Shown here in pieces: positions 26,901 to 36,388 of a stretch of 64,000 bases of DNA (position 1 is its first letter; each line of letters opens with the position of its first letter). The stretch covers positions 15,004,001 through 15,068,000 of the forward strand of contig OX387203.1 in NCBI GenBank assembly GCA_947561715.1, in the 5' to 3' direction. This stretch comes from Ascidia mentula (lineage: Eukaryota > Chordata > Ascidiacea > Phlebobranchia > Ascidiidae). Under the pieces are notes generated by a model. The model did not search any database and was not told the origin of the DNA. It saw only the letters and a program-made list of their open reading frames with translations. A program made the translations under genes and the position numbers.

Positions 26901-27886
26901 CCCTTTCTCGAGGAAATCCTGGCCGATGTCGTAAACACGCTTAACATCACGCATACCGACACCCCATAAAAGCGCCCAGTCGCGGAACATAAATTCTTAA
27001 ACTTGGCCACGCGATTTAGCTTTTTTTCCTCCGTACACTACCGCCCACTCGTGGACTAGAAAATATCCAAAAATTTACCACTAGATGACGCTACCTACTT
27101 TGGTAAGCGCGCGCCATTGTGCCTATATTTTTGTACTCGCACTCGTTATTCCACGCTCGTCAGTTAATTACGCCGCGAGTGGTCATAAACCCCATCACAA
27201 ACTAAACACTAGGGGTCGATACGGATTCCCGTAAGTCCTTTTTTTTTCTTTTTTGTGTTATTATCTGCGTTCACCTTTTTTCGCTCGTCATTAAATTGCG
27301 CATACACGTGGTCAGTAACACCACGCCAGGCTAACCACTAGGGGTCGGTGCAGAGTCCGATACGCCCCTTTTTCCTTTCTGTTGTCATTCGTGTCTACTG
27401 TCTTCGCCCGCCATTTAGCTGCGCCAACACGTGGTCAGTTACACCATGTTAAATCAACCACTAGGGGTCGATAGCTCCCCATGCGATTATTTTTATGTGT
27501 TTTGCGTTTTTCTTCTTGTGTTTTTCTCGTGTGCCTACTAGGTATTTGCGCCAACTAGTGCGATACCCGCGAGGGACTGGCTGCCGCCAGGAGTCGCTGT
27601 GTATCGTCAAGCCCTTTCCCTTATTCGTTGCGTTCTCTTCTTACTTTGTTCAATTTTATGCGTGGCGTTATTCGTTCACGTGGTGTGATATTCGTGGGGA
27701 TTTGATGTGCCCCGAATAAAATAGTGCCAACATGCGTTTTGTTGCGTGTAAACAAAAACTGTCACTCACAAATGATTTTCTCCAACCCCTACCACCAGTG
27801 CAGCAAATCTCAATATTCAAGAACAACAAGCTTACCTCGGCAACAATGTTTTGTGAGTTTTCTCCTCCTGTTTGTTGTTCGGCCAT
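14278..27886 (-). CDS. NLR2: NACHT-LRR gene with His-rich N-terminus
   Basis: Most complete NLR of the array. Exons: 27886-27836 (MAEQQTGGENSQ), 22790-22502 (His-rich), 20033-18708 (NACHT), 18637-18575 and 18383-18276 (Ser-rich linkers), 16632-16525 (Ser/Thr linker), 15639-15467 (pre-LRR, uncertain), 15366-15274, 14969-14734, 14552-14388 (LRR), 14307-14278 (PRVSGLDYQ stop). Junction phases agree for all except around 15639-15467, where one extra base relative to NLR3 puts the exon out of phase and the downstream junction is not resolved. NLRs sense intracellular danger signals; no effector domain (CARD, PYD, Death) was seen. Intron 1 holds a LINE, other introns hold a MITE and a foldback repeat. 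No large break in the NACHT module. Confidence 0.75.
15274..15639 (-). CDS. NLR2 pre-LRR exons
   Basis: 15639-15467 encodes LQNHVYNLLHKVALREKLAV then KLPLYWVNGHRGLESLTSHY in the frame that NLR3 also keeps, but the NLR2 acceptor leaves one extra base, so this exon would be read in a different frame. 15366-15274 (KRAEKLLKKLSKYLREKRP, phase 1 to phase 1) is a helical, basic segment joining correctly to the first LRR exon. The link between the two blocks is unresolved: the donor giving the right phase would leave an intron of only about 26 bp. Confidence 0.5.
15640..16524 (-). other. NLR2 intron with MITE and internal duplication
   Basis: A stretch near 15650-15720 (GGAGACAAGTGCAACAAAAC) is repeated near 16342-16450. 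A small fold-back MITE occupies 16142-16298. No supported exon, although 16035-16004 keeps an acceptor and donor-like signal and a similar sequence lies near 18050 and 38090. Confidence 0.4.
16142..16298. mobile_element. fold-back MITE with GCAATCTAC microrepeats
   Basis: Inverted ends CGGGCTTCTCTAAAACACGC at about 16145 and its complement ending 16298, followed inward by repeated ACGCAATCT units. Flanked by TGCA at both sides. The matching site in NLR3 (38225-38240, CCAGTGCAAGACTGAC) lacks the element, showing a clean insertion. TGCA is itself a palindrome, so the exact duplication length is ambiguous. Confidence 0.75.
16525..16632 (-). CDS. NLR2 Ser/Thr-rich linker exon
   Basis: 108 bp between TTTTTACAG and GTCAGT, phase 1 on both sides, reading GDGSDSSPKTLPSTSAKSAS and on. 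The NLR3 counterpart is 38561-38454, also 108 bp and phase 1-1. Low-complexity polar sequence suggests a flexible tether between NACHT and LRR. Confidence 0.65.
16633..18275 (-). other. NLR2 intron with foldback repeat
   Basis: Mostly non-coding. Contains the foldback at about 17217-17505. 18076-18040 could be a small exon (acceptor TTTGCAAG, donor GTAAAT) but the phase is uncertain. The 84-bp linker exon present in NLR3 at 40198-40115 has no clear counterpart here. Confidence 0.4.
17217..17505. mobile_element. long foldback (palindromic) repeat
   Basis: Left arm (about 17217-17322) and right arm (about 17400-17505) are inverted copies about 90% alike, both carrying GCTAGCTTTTACACTAGCGG or its complement and GACAGGGTGT at the outer end. 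A single right arm survives in NLR3 near 39843-39925. Likely a foldback-type DNA element or MITE; superfamily not assigned. Confidence 0.7.
18276..18383 (-). CDS. NLR2 linker exon
   Basis: 108 bp, acceptor GCTTTACAG, donor GTGATAC, phase 1-1, encoding CRGGLAPTNVKSTSSKKLDG and on. The NLR3 exon 40739-40629 is 111 bp, also phase 1-1, differing by one codon at the donor. Confidence 0.65.
18575..18637 (-). CDS. NLR2 short Ser-rich linker exon
   Basis: 63 bp, phase 1-1, encoding SGSGHSETSSESDPVNSAVS. Identical length and phase in NLR3 (40993-40931). Directly follows the NACHT exon, which ends GHKPG with a GTATGTG donor. Confidence 0.7.
18708..20033 (-). CDS. NLR2 NACHT exon (intact)
   Basis: 1326 bp, entering in phase 1 and leaving in phase 1. 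About 29 residues of linker, then the NACHT module: DRFVGEH lead-in, P-loop GPAGCGKTT at about exon residue 97, Walker B AFIFDGLDQ at about 170, LIFTSRPHSL, winged-helix CRNPMLLQF, and a C-terminal helical region ending RRFVCGLLLGHKPG. No stop. Expected to bind ATP or dATP and drive oligomerisation. It is the best candidate here for a functional NLR core. Confidence 0.88.
20034..22501 (-). other. NLR2 intron 2
   Basis: Aligned with intron 2 of NLR1 and NLR3. Near 20849-20880 a TAGTTATGTTCCCAGTTCTA fragment resembles the left end of the hAT-like element found at 46734. No supported exon. Confidence 0.4.
22502..22790 (-). CDS. NLR2 exon 2, histidine-rich octapeptide repeat
   Basis: 289 bp (96 codons plus one base). 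Begins NLHQHIGDVHHHEHLHQ, then about eight tandem copies of an 8-residue unit (HHHQTVEQ, HLHQTVEQ, HHYQTVEQ and similar), then HHHHAHYHESTITESEDIR. The 24-bp unit keeps the frame. NLR1 has one unit and NLR3 about seven. His clusters can bind zinc, copper or nickel, but no function is known here. Overlapping frames on both strands are also open and are by-products of the repeat. Confidence 0.75.
23072..24055 (+). pseudogene. LINE ORF1 (nucleic-acid-binding)
   Basis: 327-codon frame typical in layout for Tx1-like ORF1: an RRM-like region, then a zinc knuckle KCEFCLEMGHQKSDFP in which the final Cys is replaced by Phe, then a charged, Ala/Pro/Thr-rich tail. The last codons (from about 23975) are endonuclease sequence read in the wrong frame, so a deletion has fused ORF1 to ORF2. 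Confidence 0.7.
23985..24640 (+). pseudogene. LINE endonuclease fragment
   Basis: Exonuclease-endonuclease-phosphatase motifs: NIYAPSG, VFTGDFNCV near 24220-24250, then SRIDRIYLS and YSDHDSVSV near 24400-24490 after a frame change and stop. The N-terminal part with the first catalytic Asn and Glu is missing. In intact elements this nicks target DNA. Confidence 0.7.
24638..25840 (+). pseudogene. LINE reverse transcriptase fragment
   Basis: 337-codon frame with RT motifs: GKPPGPDGHSSEFY, NNYRPISLLNTDLKILHKLL, FISLDFQKVFDSV. A deletion removes the segment before DPLSLNLFLIALDPL, and IPYADDITLV (the YADD catalytic box, about 25770-25800) follows in another frame. Motif order and wording fit the L1/Tx1 group. 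Confidence 0.8.
27130..27480 (+). repeat. imperfect ~140-bp tandem repeats in LINE 3' region
   Basis: Three units each containing a CACGTGGTCAGT-type (or GAGTGGTCAT) motif followed by ACTAGGGGTCG (near 27211, 27341, 27463). They sit downstream of ORF2 and are probably 3' UTR repeats of the LINE. Confidence 0.6.
27836..27886 (-). CDS. NLR2 exon 1
   Basis: 51 bp, ATG to GTAAG donor, reading MAEQQTGGENSQNIVAE, phase 0. Same length and phase as NLR1 3341-3291 and NLR3 51168-51118. No signal peptide, consistent with an intracellular protein. Confidence 0.7.
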
Positions 27887-27975
27887 TCTTGGATTAGCAG
27901 GTGTAGCTTTGTATTGCAAGTACAGTGTAGAAATATATCACACATATATAGCCTACAAACTGCGTGAAACCGGAT

Positions 27976-28441
27976 CACTGTTGCCAGATTTTTTTTACCA
28001 AAAGCTCCAATTTTTTGTTTCAACACGCCCCAAAAGCGCCAATTTCTGCAAAAACAAAACGCCCAAATGCGCCCAATGTTAATGAAGTTTACACTTATCA
28101 ATTACGTACTCCAATCGTCATTTCATACCTATTGTTGGCTGCACTCATCTAACAAGAAACACTTCAACTGAAAACTAAGTCCGTGAGCAGGACACAAGAC
28201 CGGTAAATTTCATTAGTTTCATCACAGTCGTCATTGCAATAAGATTATGACGTCATATTTCTTTGCGTAGGGAGGTTGTAGTATTTGCAATAAGGCTGAG
28301 ACAGCGTTTTGTCACATAATTAATGAACTAACAATCAAACTTTTGAATTTCCAAAACACGCCCAAAGCGCAAGGTGCAACAAAATAGCTCATACGCCCAA
28401 CACAACACGCTCAATTGGGCGTAAAAAGCGCCCAACAACTG
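27976..28441. mobile_element. hAT-like MITE just upstream of NLR2
   Basis: Ends CACTGTTGCC and CAACAACTG, flanked by 8-bp AACCGGAT (27968-27975) and AAGCGGAT (28442-28449), one mismatch. The interior has many GCGCCCAA/TTGGGCG motifs. It lies 90 bp upstream of the NLR2 ATG, separating the conserved upstream block from more distal sequence. Confidence 0.65.
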
Positions 28442-28944
28442 AAGCGGATCCTTGTTGCTGCCGTGCGACTTTCTTTTCTGGCCCTTTTTCTGTTTCACGC
28501 GTCACTTGTCATTTGTTCCGCTTTATTACATTTCTGTTATAATTTCTATAGTTTTTCATTTTCGAGGGCAACGTCTGTGTATATAAACGCGAACTTTTCC
28601 TCTTTTTCTCATTTCGTAAAAGTTTGAAGGATATTGCTACTGTATCGCTGTATGCAGTGGTGGGATTCAAGTATTATAGCAACCGGTCCTCTCATTAGCG
28701 ACATGCCATAGTAACCGTGGGAATACAGAGTGTTTATTTTCTATTAATTTCGCAACGATGTTTTATTTTTAGTTTTTCAGTTACCACATTTCTCACGAAT
28801 ATTACTAACAATTTGGTGAAGAGATTTGTGCGTTTAAAGCAGACTGCCGTTGATAAAAATCAGTAATTGTTTATTTATCTCCTGTGGCAGGCGGCCTTCC
28901 GGTTGTGTTGCGCTGCTGCCGCAACAATTTGTATGCAGTGAAGG

Positions 28945-29170
28945 CCGCATCCCTGTATTTCTATGGAAAAGACTTTCTTGGTTGGGAAATGCCCTTCTCG
29001 AACTCCGACGTAACAGAGTAAAATTATGTGTAACAATGCAATGGGTCATGCATGGGCGCCGGTGTTTTGGTTGAATGGGTTCAAATGAACAGGCTGTTGC
29101 CAGGGCGATTTTCAGCGTGTTTGGGGGCAGTTTTACTATGGTTTTCAGGGTTATTAGTCAGGCAGTAAAT
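28945..29170. repeat. dispersed repeat, copy 1
   Basis: About 200 bp shared with 38680-38862, including ATGGTTTTCAGGGTTATTAG and GGTCATGCATGGG. A weaker relative lies in NLR intron 2 (near 1816). Type unknown. Confidence 0.5.
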
Positions 29171-29597
29171 TGACTTAAGATGCAATGAGGGTGTAAATTG
29201 TTTCTGCTCCAGTTCATTGTTTACATTCTGGAATTGGCATGGGTTCATTTGACATCTCAGTCAGCAGGATGGTATTTTTTTTCTGTCACCTAGTTGGAAA
29301 TACTCATACACTTTGGTATATATACACACATATACTTATGCATGTATTTAAAAACATAAAAGTGAACTAAAGTATTGTAGATGACAGAAAAAAATACTGA
29401 AGTACACATATGTGGTCACTACAGTAAGCACTGCCAGGCAAAGTAAGCAACACTATGGTTAATTTATTCAAGCCAGTATTAAAGATTGCAGGCAAGAAAA
29501 AACTTTTGTTTCCGCCGCTTGGCATCTTGCGTTGGAATGGTGGAACTGACGGCTTGTATGAAATTCCTGTTGCTGCCAGGCATATTGCAATTTAATA

Positions 29598-29632
29598 TGT
29601 ACTGATCTTCTGGCATAAAGAAGATCAGTACA
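29598..29632. other. perfect 14-bp hairpin
   Basis: TGTACTGATCTTCT, 7-base loop GGCATAA, then the exact complement. Too short for a miRNA precursor; possibly a cruciform or transcript stem-loop. Confidence 0.45.
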
Positions 29633-31499
29633 TTTTGAATTGACTGCTTGTAACTTAATTGCTATAGTTTTACAAATTTGTATCAGTTCTCAAAACAGGC
29701 ACCGCATGTGAGAATAGCCCAACATCACCAAATCACCCCACCACCCCCATATCACACTGGTTCACGCACAACCTACACTCACTAACACCTAAAACTGTCC
29801 AGACACGAAACGAGCCAGGTAGCGGAAGTTTAAAACCCCAAGGTTCATTAGAACCTTTCCCAGCGACCAATGGCAAGTTTAATTTAAAATGGCTTGGCTG
29901 CGCCGTCTAGCGGATGAACCAACAAATAACACTAAAACATCTATTTCGCCTTGGTATTCACTAATTTTGACGTCAACACAATGTATCGTTGTTACGTCAC
30001 ACAAGACTTTGTCCCTGTTTTCGTCTTAGTTAGTTGTCATGCACTGCTGTCGGTTGCTAAACCTTATTTTTTTCGATATGAATATGGACAATTTTAGGCA
30101 AATTTAATGGCCAGTTGTTTTTTGCTGCCTACGATTATACGGTAAGCTGGCATTATTTATTGTGCTGTATTACTTCTTGGTAAATAACGTTAACCTTGTT
30201 TACGGAGATTAAAAAAAGATCATTGTGTATTTAATTTCTTTGTATTTTTGGTCGCTGTTCCTACGCATGTGAAGAAACCGCAGCGCCTTCGGAATAAAGT
30301 TTATCGGTTTCTGTTGACCGGAGCGCTTTGTGAGTTACGGACTATTGTAGAAATTCCCGCCTGGTGCTCTGTCCGGGACCAAAGGGTCACGCCCGCCGAA
30401 CTGCCAAGGGCACCGCAACACTGCTTAACACCTAAATGTATTGATGGGTTGAGATGGTTTGGTGGAATTTGATCTCCGCGAACCCAACATCAAGTCTGTC
30501 AAAAAAGTCTCGGTGTGACACCATGCTGGCTGCAGTTCCCGTCAACGATGGTAGTGATGTAGGAAACCACATGTTGGGATCTAGGAGACAAAATGTTGTA
30601 ACCAATGAGACCACATTGCGATCTGAGTTAGACCGAACATTAGGATCTCTGAGACCAAATCTCTTTGTTTGCAGGAAAAGTCGCAAATACATCGGGCGAT
30701 ATCAAAGTCGAGGCAGAAACAAAGAGATAATTGCTGCGATTACGCGACAAAGTAGACTTAGAAGAAGTAGCGCAAGTTGAAAGACGGGGTGTAAATGCAA
30801 AAGCTGTTTCGAAGGACCAAGTTAAAAATATGACAATAAAAAATCCCTACTATATGTATTTGGTCACAAAAATTGCCATCGTAATGTAAGTTGATGTTCA
30901 ATGTTTAACAATATATAAGAAAGAAATCTTCCTTATCCTTTCAGTTAAACGAGAGAGGAACGAGTCGTTCGATTGCCAACATCCACTCACAAGTACATGT
31001 GGAGTTATCAGCTGCTGCAAAGCAGAAAACCCATAAGCTTTTTTCATAAATAAGGGGCTTCTGCAGTTGCGAGATTACAGCGAAAGAAACTGTTTCATCG
31101 TCTACACTTGGAACTGCCAAGCGCCTGTGATTTTATTATTTGTAACCCAGAATATAGCTGGTCGGTGTTGCCCATGCACCCTGTGACTTATCAGGGAAAC
31201 GAATCGACCGCATCTAGCTGCTGTAGTTTCCGCCATAAGTAGCAAACTGTTTTACTTGTGGGACAAAACGTCACGTACGAATTTCCTTGTTGATACAGGG
31301 GCTGGAATGAGCATTCTGCAATGAAATAAGTGGGTTTTAAACTACAATTTTGTTATTCATACCTTTAGCACTGCCGTTTAGTTAAAATACATTCGAGCAG
31401 CAGCCTGATATTTAAAAATGCGCTTTTAAGGCGCAATCAGAAATCTTGAAAACGACGTTTTGTTTGAAATGATTTTATCCCGTTCAATTAAATGCCTTG

Positions 31500-32880
31500 T
31501 TGGTATAAAATTATATCATAATTTTCTTTTTCCGCTGTTAGCTACTGTATGGTTAAATCGAGTCATTCTTGTTTATCTAAAAATATTTCCACAAATAATT
31601 TCCAATCTTGTTTTTCAGAACGACGACAATTTTATAGTTTAACCATACAGTAGCTAACAGTGGAAAAAGATAATTTGTGCTCTTACTGCAGTAAACATTG
31701 TCAGGCTCAAACAGCCAAGTAGGCGACTGCAATTCTCATGGATGAATATGCTCACTGGCACCAACTGGTGGCAATTTTTTTTTGCTGGACATTCTGCTCT
31801 TTATTGGAAAATAGTGATTTGTATTATTTCACCTTTTAGCATTACCCCAATATACAATTATATCCAGAAACAAAAAAAACTTCCTGCATCCCGCATGCGC
31901 CAACCAGATATTCCATACTCACATTGTGACGAAAACTGGTTTTGTCCAAGAGGCAAACATGTTGACTGCATAAATCCACTGCAAACATAGAAGTAGGTGT
32001 AGGTTAGTAATGGAACAGGAAAGTACATGGATTACATTTGAATAAAATTGTGATTCTGCACTAAAATCCAAGCTGACATACTGCTTACATGGGAGAATAT
32101 TCGAATACAGAAAATTGAGATCTTGTGTAGAACGACATTGTCCCCGTAGACTTTCCACTTAAATGATTTGCAACAGTATAGTTGGGAACATAGGCGCCTA
32201 GTCCGGGGGGGGGCAGGGGGGGCGGCGCCCCCCCAGGTTTTTCAAAAAAAAACGAGTGGCTATTACGCGCGTCTGTACGCACCATGTAACTCGTTACATT
32301 CGTAACGTTTAAAGCAAAAAAGACCTAAAAACAATGTGTTTCTTACATGACGCACACAAAATATGTTGACCTAGTTTCTCTTACGTAACTAACATCGGTT
32401 GTTGCAACGTCAGCCTCGCAGTATGACATGCCAACAGGTACGTATTGGTTGTGCCGTAGACCGACCTCGTGCGTTCACCGTTAACGCCGCCCTTTTGGCT
32501 AATACGCCTCTTGTATTGAAATTCAAACACAGTTTTTCGATACTTGATGACGTCATAGTAACAAATTATGACGTCATAATATAGCCGCCCCCCTGGGAAA
32601 ATGAAAACTAGGCGCCTATGGTTGGGAATGATCACATAGAGAGGTTTTCCTCTTCAATAATTAGGTCATGTGAATCCTCTGATTTGTAGTAACCTGTAAC
32701 CACCCACCCCAGGCCCCGATCGCTGGTCTCATTGGTTAACCTGGCACCATGGAAACAGCTCAATAATACTATTTGCAAATCAATGCTCTTTATGAAACAG
32801 ATTGCACACAAGAAACACTTACATTTGAGCTGAATTTAACACAATGTGAAGCTGTAAGAAGGTAATGTCAAGTGTGGGGT
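31500..32880 (-). pseudogene. serine protease relic C, with local inversion
   Basis: Pieces homologous to relics B and E: 31765-31690 (exon with ENCSRLLG), 31990-31880 ([13 protein letters not shown]), Asp-exon remnant around 32640-32740 and 32870-32820 (LTASHC). The acceptor region of the last exon (about 31526-31630) is inverted relative to the other copies. A MITE at 32189-32620 splits it. Non-functional. Confidence 0.65.
32189..32620. mobile_element. hAT-like MITE, CATAGGCGCCTAGT ends
   Basis: Perfect 14-bp inverted ends with an 8-bp target duplication GTTGGGAA at 32181-32188 and 32621-32628. Sister segments at 11555 and 61545 read ...ATAGTTGGGAATGATCACAT without it, giving two empty sites. 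Related in its ends to the elements at 3868 and 39153. Confidence 0.88.
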
Positions 32881-33379
32881 TTACAGCATCTTAGTGGGTG
32901 TCTCCAATGTATGGAAACCTGTTGAAATCATAAAAGTAAATTATTTTTCTTGATGTTATGTGAATATCACATATCTTGCACAGAATGTCACCATTAACTA
33001 ACTTAAAAAGTGTTTCTTCGGTTTGACGTTGTAACACTTAAATTATTTTAACCTGTTGTCATTTTTGACAAACAAGTTGCAGATTTTAACAACTTTTTGT
33101 TAGTTTTTAAACTGGGTGAAAAAATATAATCAATCATATTATTCATCAATACTTCATTATTTTGTAACAATTAAATAATAATGACTTATAAATGGTGGGG
33201 AAGGTCAACTACAAAAACAACATAACCCGTCTCACACAATTTATAAAACAGCATTTAGGCAAAACGTTTTGGGTTGATTAAAAGCAATACTGCTTACCGT
33301 ATGTTTGTCATCTTTCATTGTCATTTTCTGTTATGAGTAAGATTGCATTCTATCGGAGTGTGTTTAACTTCTAATATTA

Positions 33380-34747
33380 CATTTTAGGTGTTTTTACCCA
33401 GGATGTCCTTGCAGAGAAGTATTGGTATTCTTGATGTTGCCTTGGTAATGTTTTACTCTTCAGTGCATCCTGGTGGACAAATAAAAACAATGATATTTTG
33501 ACAAAGGTTTGTGACCACTGACGACCCGCAAATAGAGTACCACTGAAACTCGGCAAATCTCAAACAAATGCATAATTATGACAGCCAAACATAACATGGT
33601 TTTAATGTAATGACACAAAAAAAGAACAAAAAAAATTTGTTGCGTTTACAATGCTACAAGAAATTAGGCTAGTACTTGTGTTAATACAAGAAAAGTTTAT
33701 GCAGCAAAATAATGGCATCTACGCATAGTTACACACACATTTGTGATAATATAGCAATATCAACACATCTAGGTAAAAACATCACATAAGTTTTCTGTGT
33801 ATTGTTCATTGAAATTTGTATACAACAAAGTTAAATACAGATTGTGGGAACCCACCTTTTTTCTTTGCGACCTCTTTTTCAGATGAAAATTTCCTGGAAT
33901 TCATTGTGTTGGTCAATCATCTAATTCAGTGACTCTAGACCTCTTTGTCCTGGAATATAAAGCAGTCAGAAAAGTCATTGACCTCTTTGATGTTCTGATA
34001 AATCTGTTCCTGTCAAGATTAAGGTACGGGGTGAGTGTCACAATGTGTTTTCCATATAACCAGTTTGTTACTTCCTTCTACTGTTTTGCATATATCCATG
34101 CTCATATTGTAAACTGCACAAACATTTTTTTGAAAAATAGGGGTTTATAAATCACTTAGAGTGAGTATTTAGAGGTTGTGGAAGACTCCCTGGCAACGCT
34201 CTATGAAGGGGTCAGCAACCACTGGCACCTGAGGTTAATATTCATGACATGCCAACTGATCATAAGTTCATACTTTAGTACTTTTCCATGCTATCGTGAT
34301 TGGCTTGCGTCACAAAGATAAATGTCGAAGAATTGCACAAAGTTACACCATAAAATTTATATAATGATATAAGTATTGAGGCGGTGGCAACACAGTGGTA
34401 ACAAGATAAGGGCAACATACTCTGGTTTGCATGTACACAAGTTAAAAACACACATGTAATGTTTAAAACGTTGCTGACCCCTGCTGCACTGACACTGGTT
34501 ACGAACCACTGGTATTAGTTGAAAATTCCCCAAAAAATTTAGCTATATTTTGCAGAAAATTTCACAAGCCTTGCATATGAATATAATTTACTGTGACATG
34601 GAGCCCGACGGCACCACAGTTTTTAGCTTTTACATGGACATAGTGTTTCACCTGGATTGTCTTCAAAGGTTTGCACCCTTTTTTGGAAATCTTTGCCAGG
34701 TTCTTTGGCGAGAAAGATTGTCAAGTGCCAACATCAAGTTGCACTGA
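33380..34747 (+). pseudogene. plus-strand unknown gene, copy C
   Basis: Blocks: 33427-33480 (ILDVALVMFYSSVHPGGQI), 33882-34032 (GQSSNSVTLDLFVLEYKAVR then DLFDVLINLFLSRL) and the terminal exon 34550-34747 after TTTTGCAG, reading KISQALHMNIIYCDMEPDGT ... RERLSSANIKLH stop. The upstream exon around 62334 in copy E is missing here. The terminal exon is the clearest in the window. No family recognised; a distant trypsin-fold match is only a guess. Confidence 0.45.
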
Positions 34748-34754
34748 TGAGACC

Positions 34755-35610
34755 TGTCAAAACCTTTAGAGGGATTTTATTAGTAAACGGAATCCAGGTT
34801 TTAATAAAGTTAAACTTCGAGTAACAAACAATAACACCTGTAAAAGAAATACAAAAGTAAGACCGCACACAGAGAACACCAAGAACAACTAAAGAAACAC
34901 AGGGCGCTGGCAGACATATAAGGCGTGTAATTCCTGAGGCATAATTAACTACACGCGCCCGTGTAAGTGTTGCGTTCGATCACCACAATCACCCCCGCCA
35001 ATTTTTGTTTACAACTAGGCTATAGCACACAAAAGACACAAGGGAAATAATAAGTTCAATTTCATGTGGTCCACTCTCCGAACCTCTGTGGAGGTTTGCG
35101 TTCACGGGTAGAACGCCTGGGACCAGGCGGCGTTGACGCAGTCTCTTCGTGATGGGAAGGTTCCTCGTTTAGTTCTTGTATGTAATGTTCGCCACTATCT
35201 ACTTCATCGCCATCATTCGATCTCTGTTGCGGACTTGTAGGTTCATCTGCTTCAAAACTTTCCTGTATGGCTGCATCGGGTGCATTCGGATCAGCAGTTA
35301 AATCCTTCGGTCGGGGTATGTGCTGTTCCATTTTTGTTTTTTTTGTTCGAACGCTACTTTAATTAACTTTATTAAATTGTCAAAACCTTTAGAGGGATTT
35401 TATTGGTAAACGGAATCCAGGTTTTAATAAAGTTAAACTTCGAGTAACAAACAATAACACCTGTAAAAGAAATACAAAAGTAAGACCGCACACAGAGAAC
35501 ACCAAGAACAACTAAAGAAACACAGGGCGCTGGCAGACATATAAGGCGTGTAATTCCTGAGGCATAATTAACTACACGCGCCCGTGTAAGTGTTGCGTTC
35601 GATCACCACA
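34755..35610 (-). mobile_element. small internally deleted LTR element
   Basis: Two 233-bp direct repeats (34755-34987 and 35378-35610) that start TG and end CA, flanked by a 5-bp target duplication AGACC. The repeats are almost identical, so the insertion is young. The 390-bp interior holds only a short tail resembling the end of an LTR-retrotransposon polyprotein (RRSTRERKPPQRFGEW) on the minus strand and a G-rich tract next to the left repeat. Too short to be autonomous; a broken or TRIM-like derivative. Sister segment E at 63966-63985 lacks it. Confidence 0.85.
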
Positions 35611-36295
35611 AGACCTAACAGATCAAAACGATGGCCCAGTCGCCCAGTCTGCAACTCACTTAATATGATTTCTGTTGATAAAAGTTATAATTTAATTTAG
35701 TTTGGGGTCAGCATGATGACCAGGACTTCTTCCAGCAACAATTCATTGCGTGGATTAGTGGTGGTTTTCGGAGCTGATAAGATTGTTCTCATTAAGTGTG
35801 TTTTATTCAGATTTTGGATAAAATTTATTCTAGGATTTTTTTTATCTGGATTGACTCGAGGATTCATTTTAAAATAAACCCAGCAAGTAACTTTCAAACA
35901 GAGCACAACTAAACTGCAAGTAAGTATTTGTGTACAACAGACCAATACAAGACATACACTTACTTCATTAACCAACATATTCTCTTGTAACTTGATCACT
36001 GGGCGTTGTTAGTTTGTGGGAGTTTCACTCTTCATTTGCAATGAGATTTCTTCCAATTAAAACCAATACATTTTAAAATAAGACATTTTGAGACAGTTGA
36101 AGTTTTGATTTTATTCCAGGACTAAGTAGATCCGTCTGTTACGTTCCTACATGACAACATTCTATTCTACAAACAACCCCTGGTATTCTTTCTTCGGAAA
36201 ACTGGAATAAAAATGTCGGAAAACTTTCGTCTCACTTTCTGCTCAGACATATTTCACTTTATATTTCGCAGCAATTTTATTTGCAGCAAAAAACA
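35611..36295. other. intergenic, downstream of NLR3
   Basis: A 100-codon minus-strand open frame (35999-35697) contains a strong GTAAGT donor near 35963 and a TTGCAG acceptor about 60 bp on, so a small spliced transcript is possible, but no homology was recognised and no second copy exists in the window. Confidence 0.3.
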
Positions 36296-36388
36296 TTTAT
36301 TTTGAAGAAATCACAAATAATTCTGAAAGTCGCTATTTTGTTTCAATCCGGACCACTGGAGTCTTCATCGGATGAGAGGAAGGAATAT

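Larger units (their letters stand above)
22892..27743 (+). mobile_element. Tx1/L1-like LINE in NLR2 intron 1
   Basis: Element 22911-27724, flanked by a 19-bp target duplication TGCCAACATGCGTTTTGTT at 22892-22910 and 27725-27743. In order: ORF1 with zinc-knuckle-like motif, a truncated apurinic-type endonuclease, reverse transcriptase, and a C-terminal CCHC knuckle (CYLCKFSFETFTHLFHNC at about 26547). The 3' region has three imperfect repeats and the end is ATAAAATA-like. Deletions and frameshifts inside the ORFs make it dead. Inserted in the opposite orientation to NLR2. Confidence 0.88.
28442..31430. other. intergenic, NLR2 to protease relic C
   Basis: Contains a solo hAT-type end near 28655 (CAGTGGTGGGATTCA), a dispersed repeat (28945-29170, second copy 38680-38862), segments shared with 51290-51500 and 54030-54210, a perfect 14-bp hairpin at 29598-29632, and an unrecognised 108-codon open frame at 30454-30780. 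No supported gene. Confidence 0.4.

Noticed and set aside
30454-30780. 108-codon plus-strand gene
   Set aside because: No splice signals, homology or second copy; part of the frame consists of a short repeated GGATCT/GAGAC motif.
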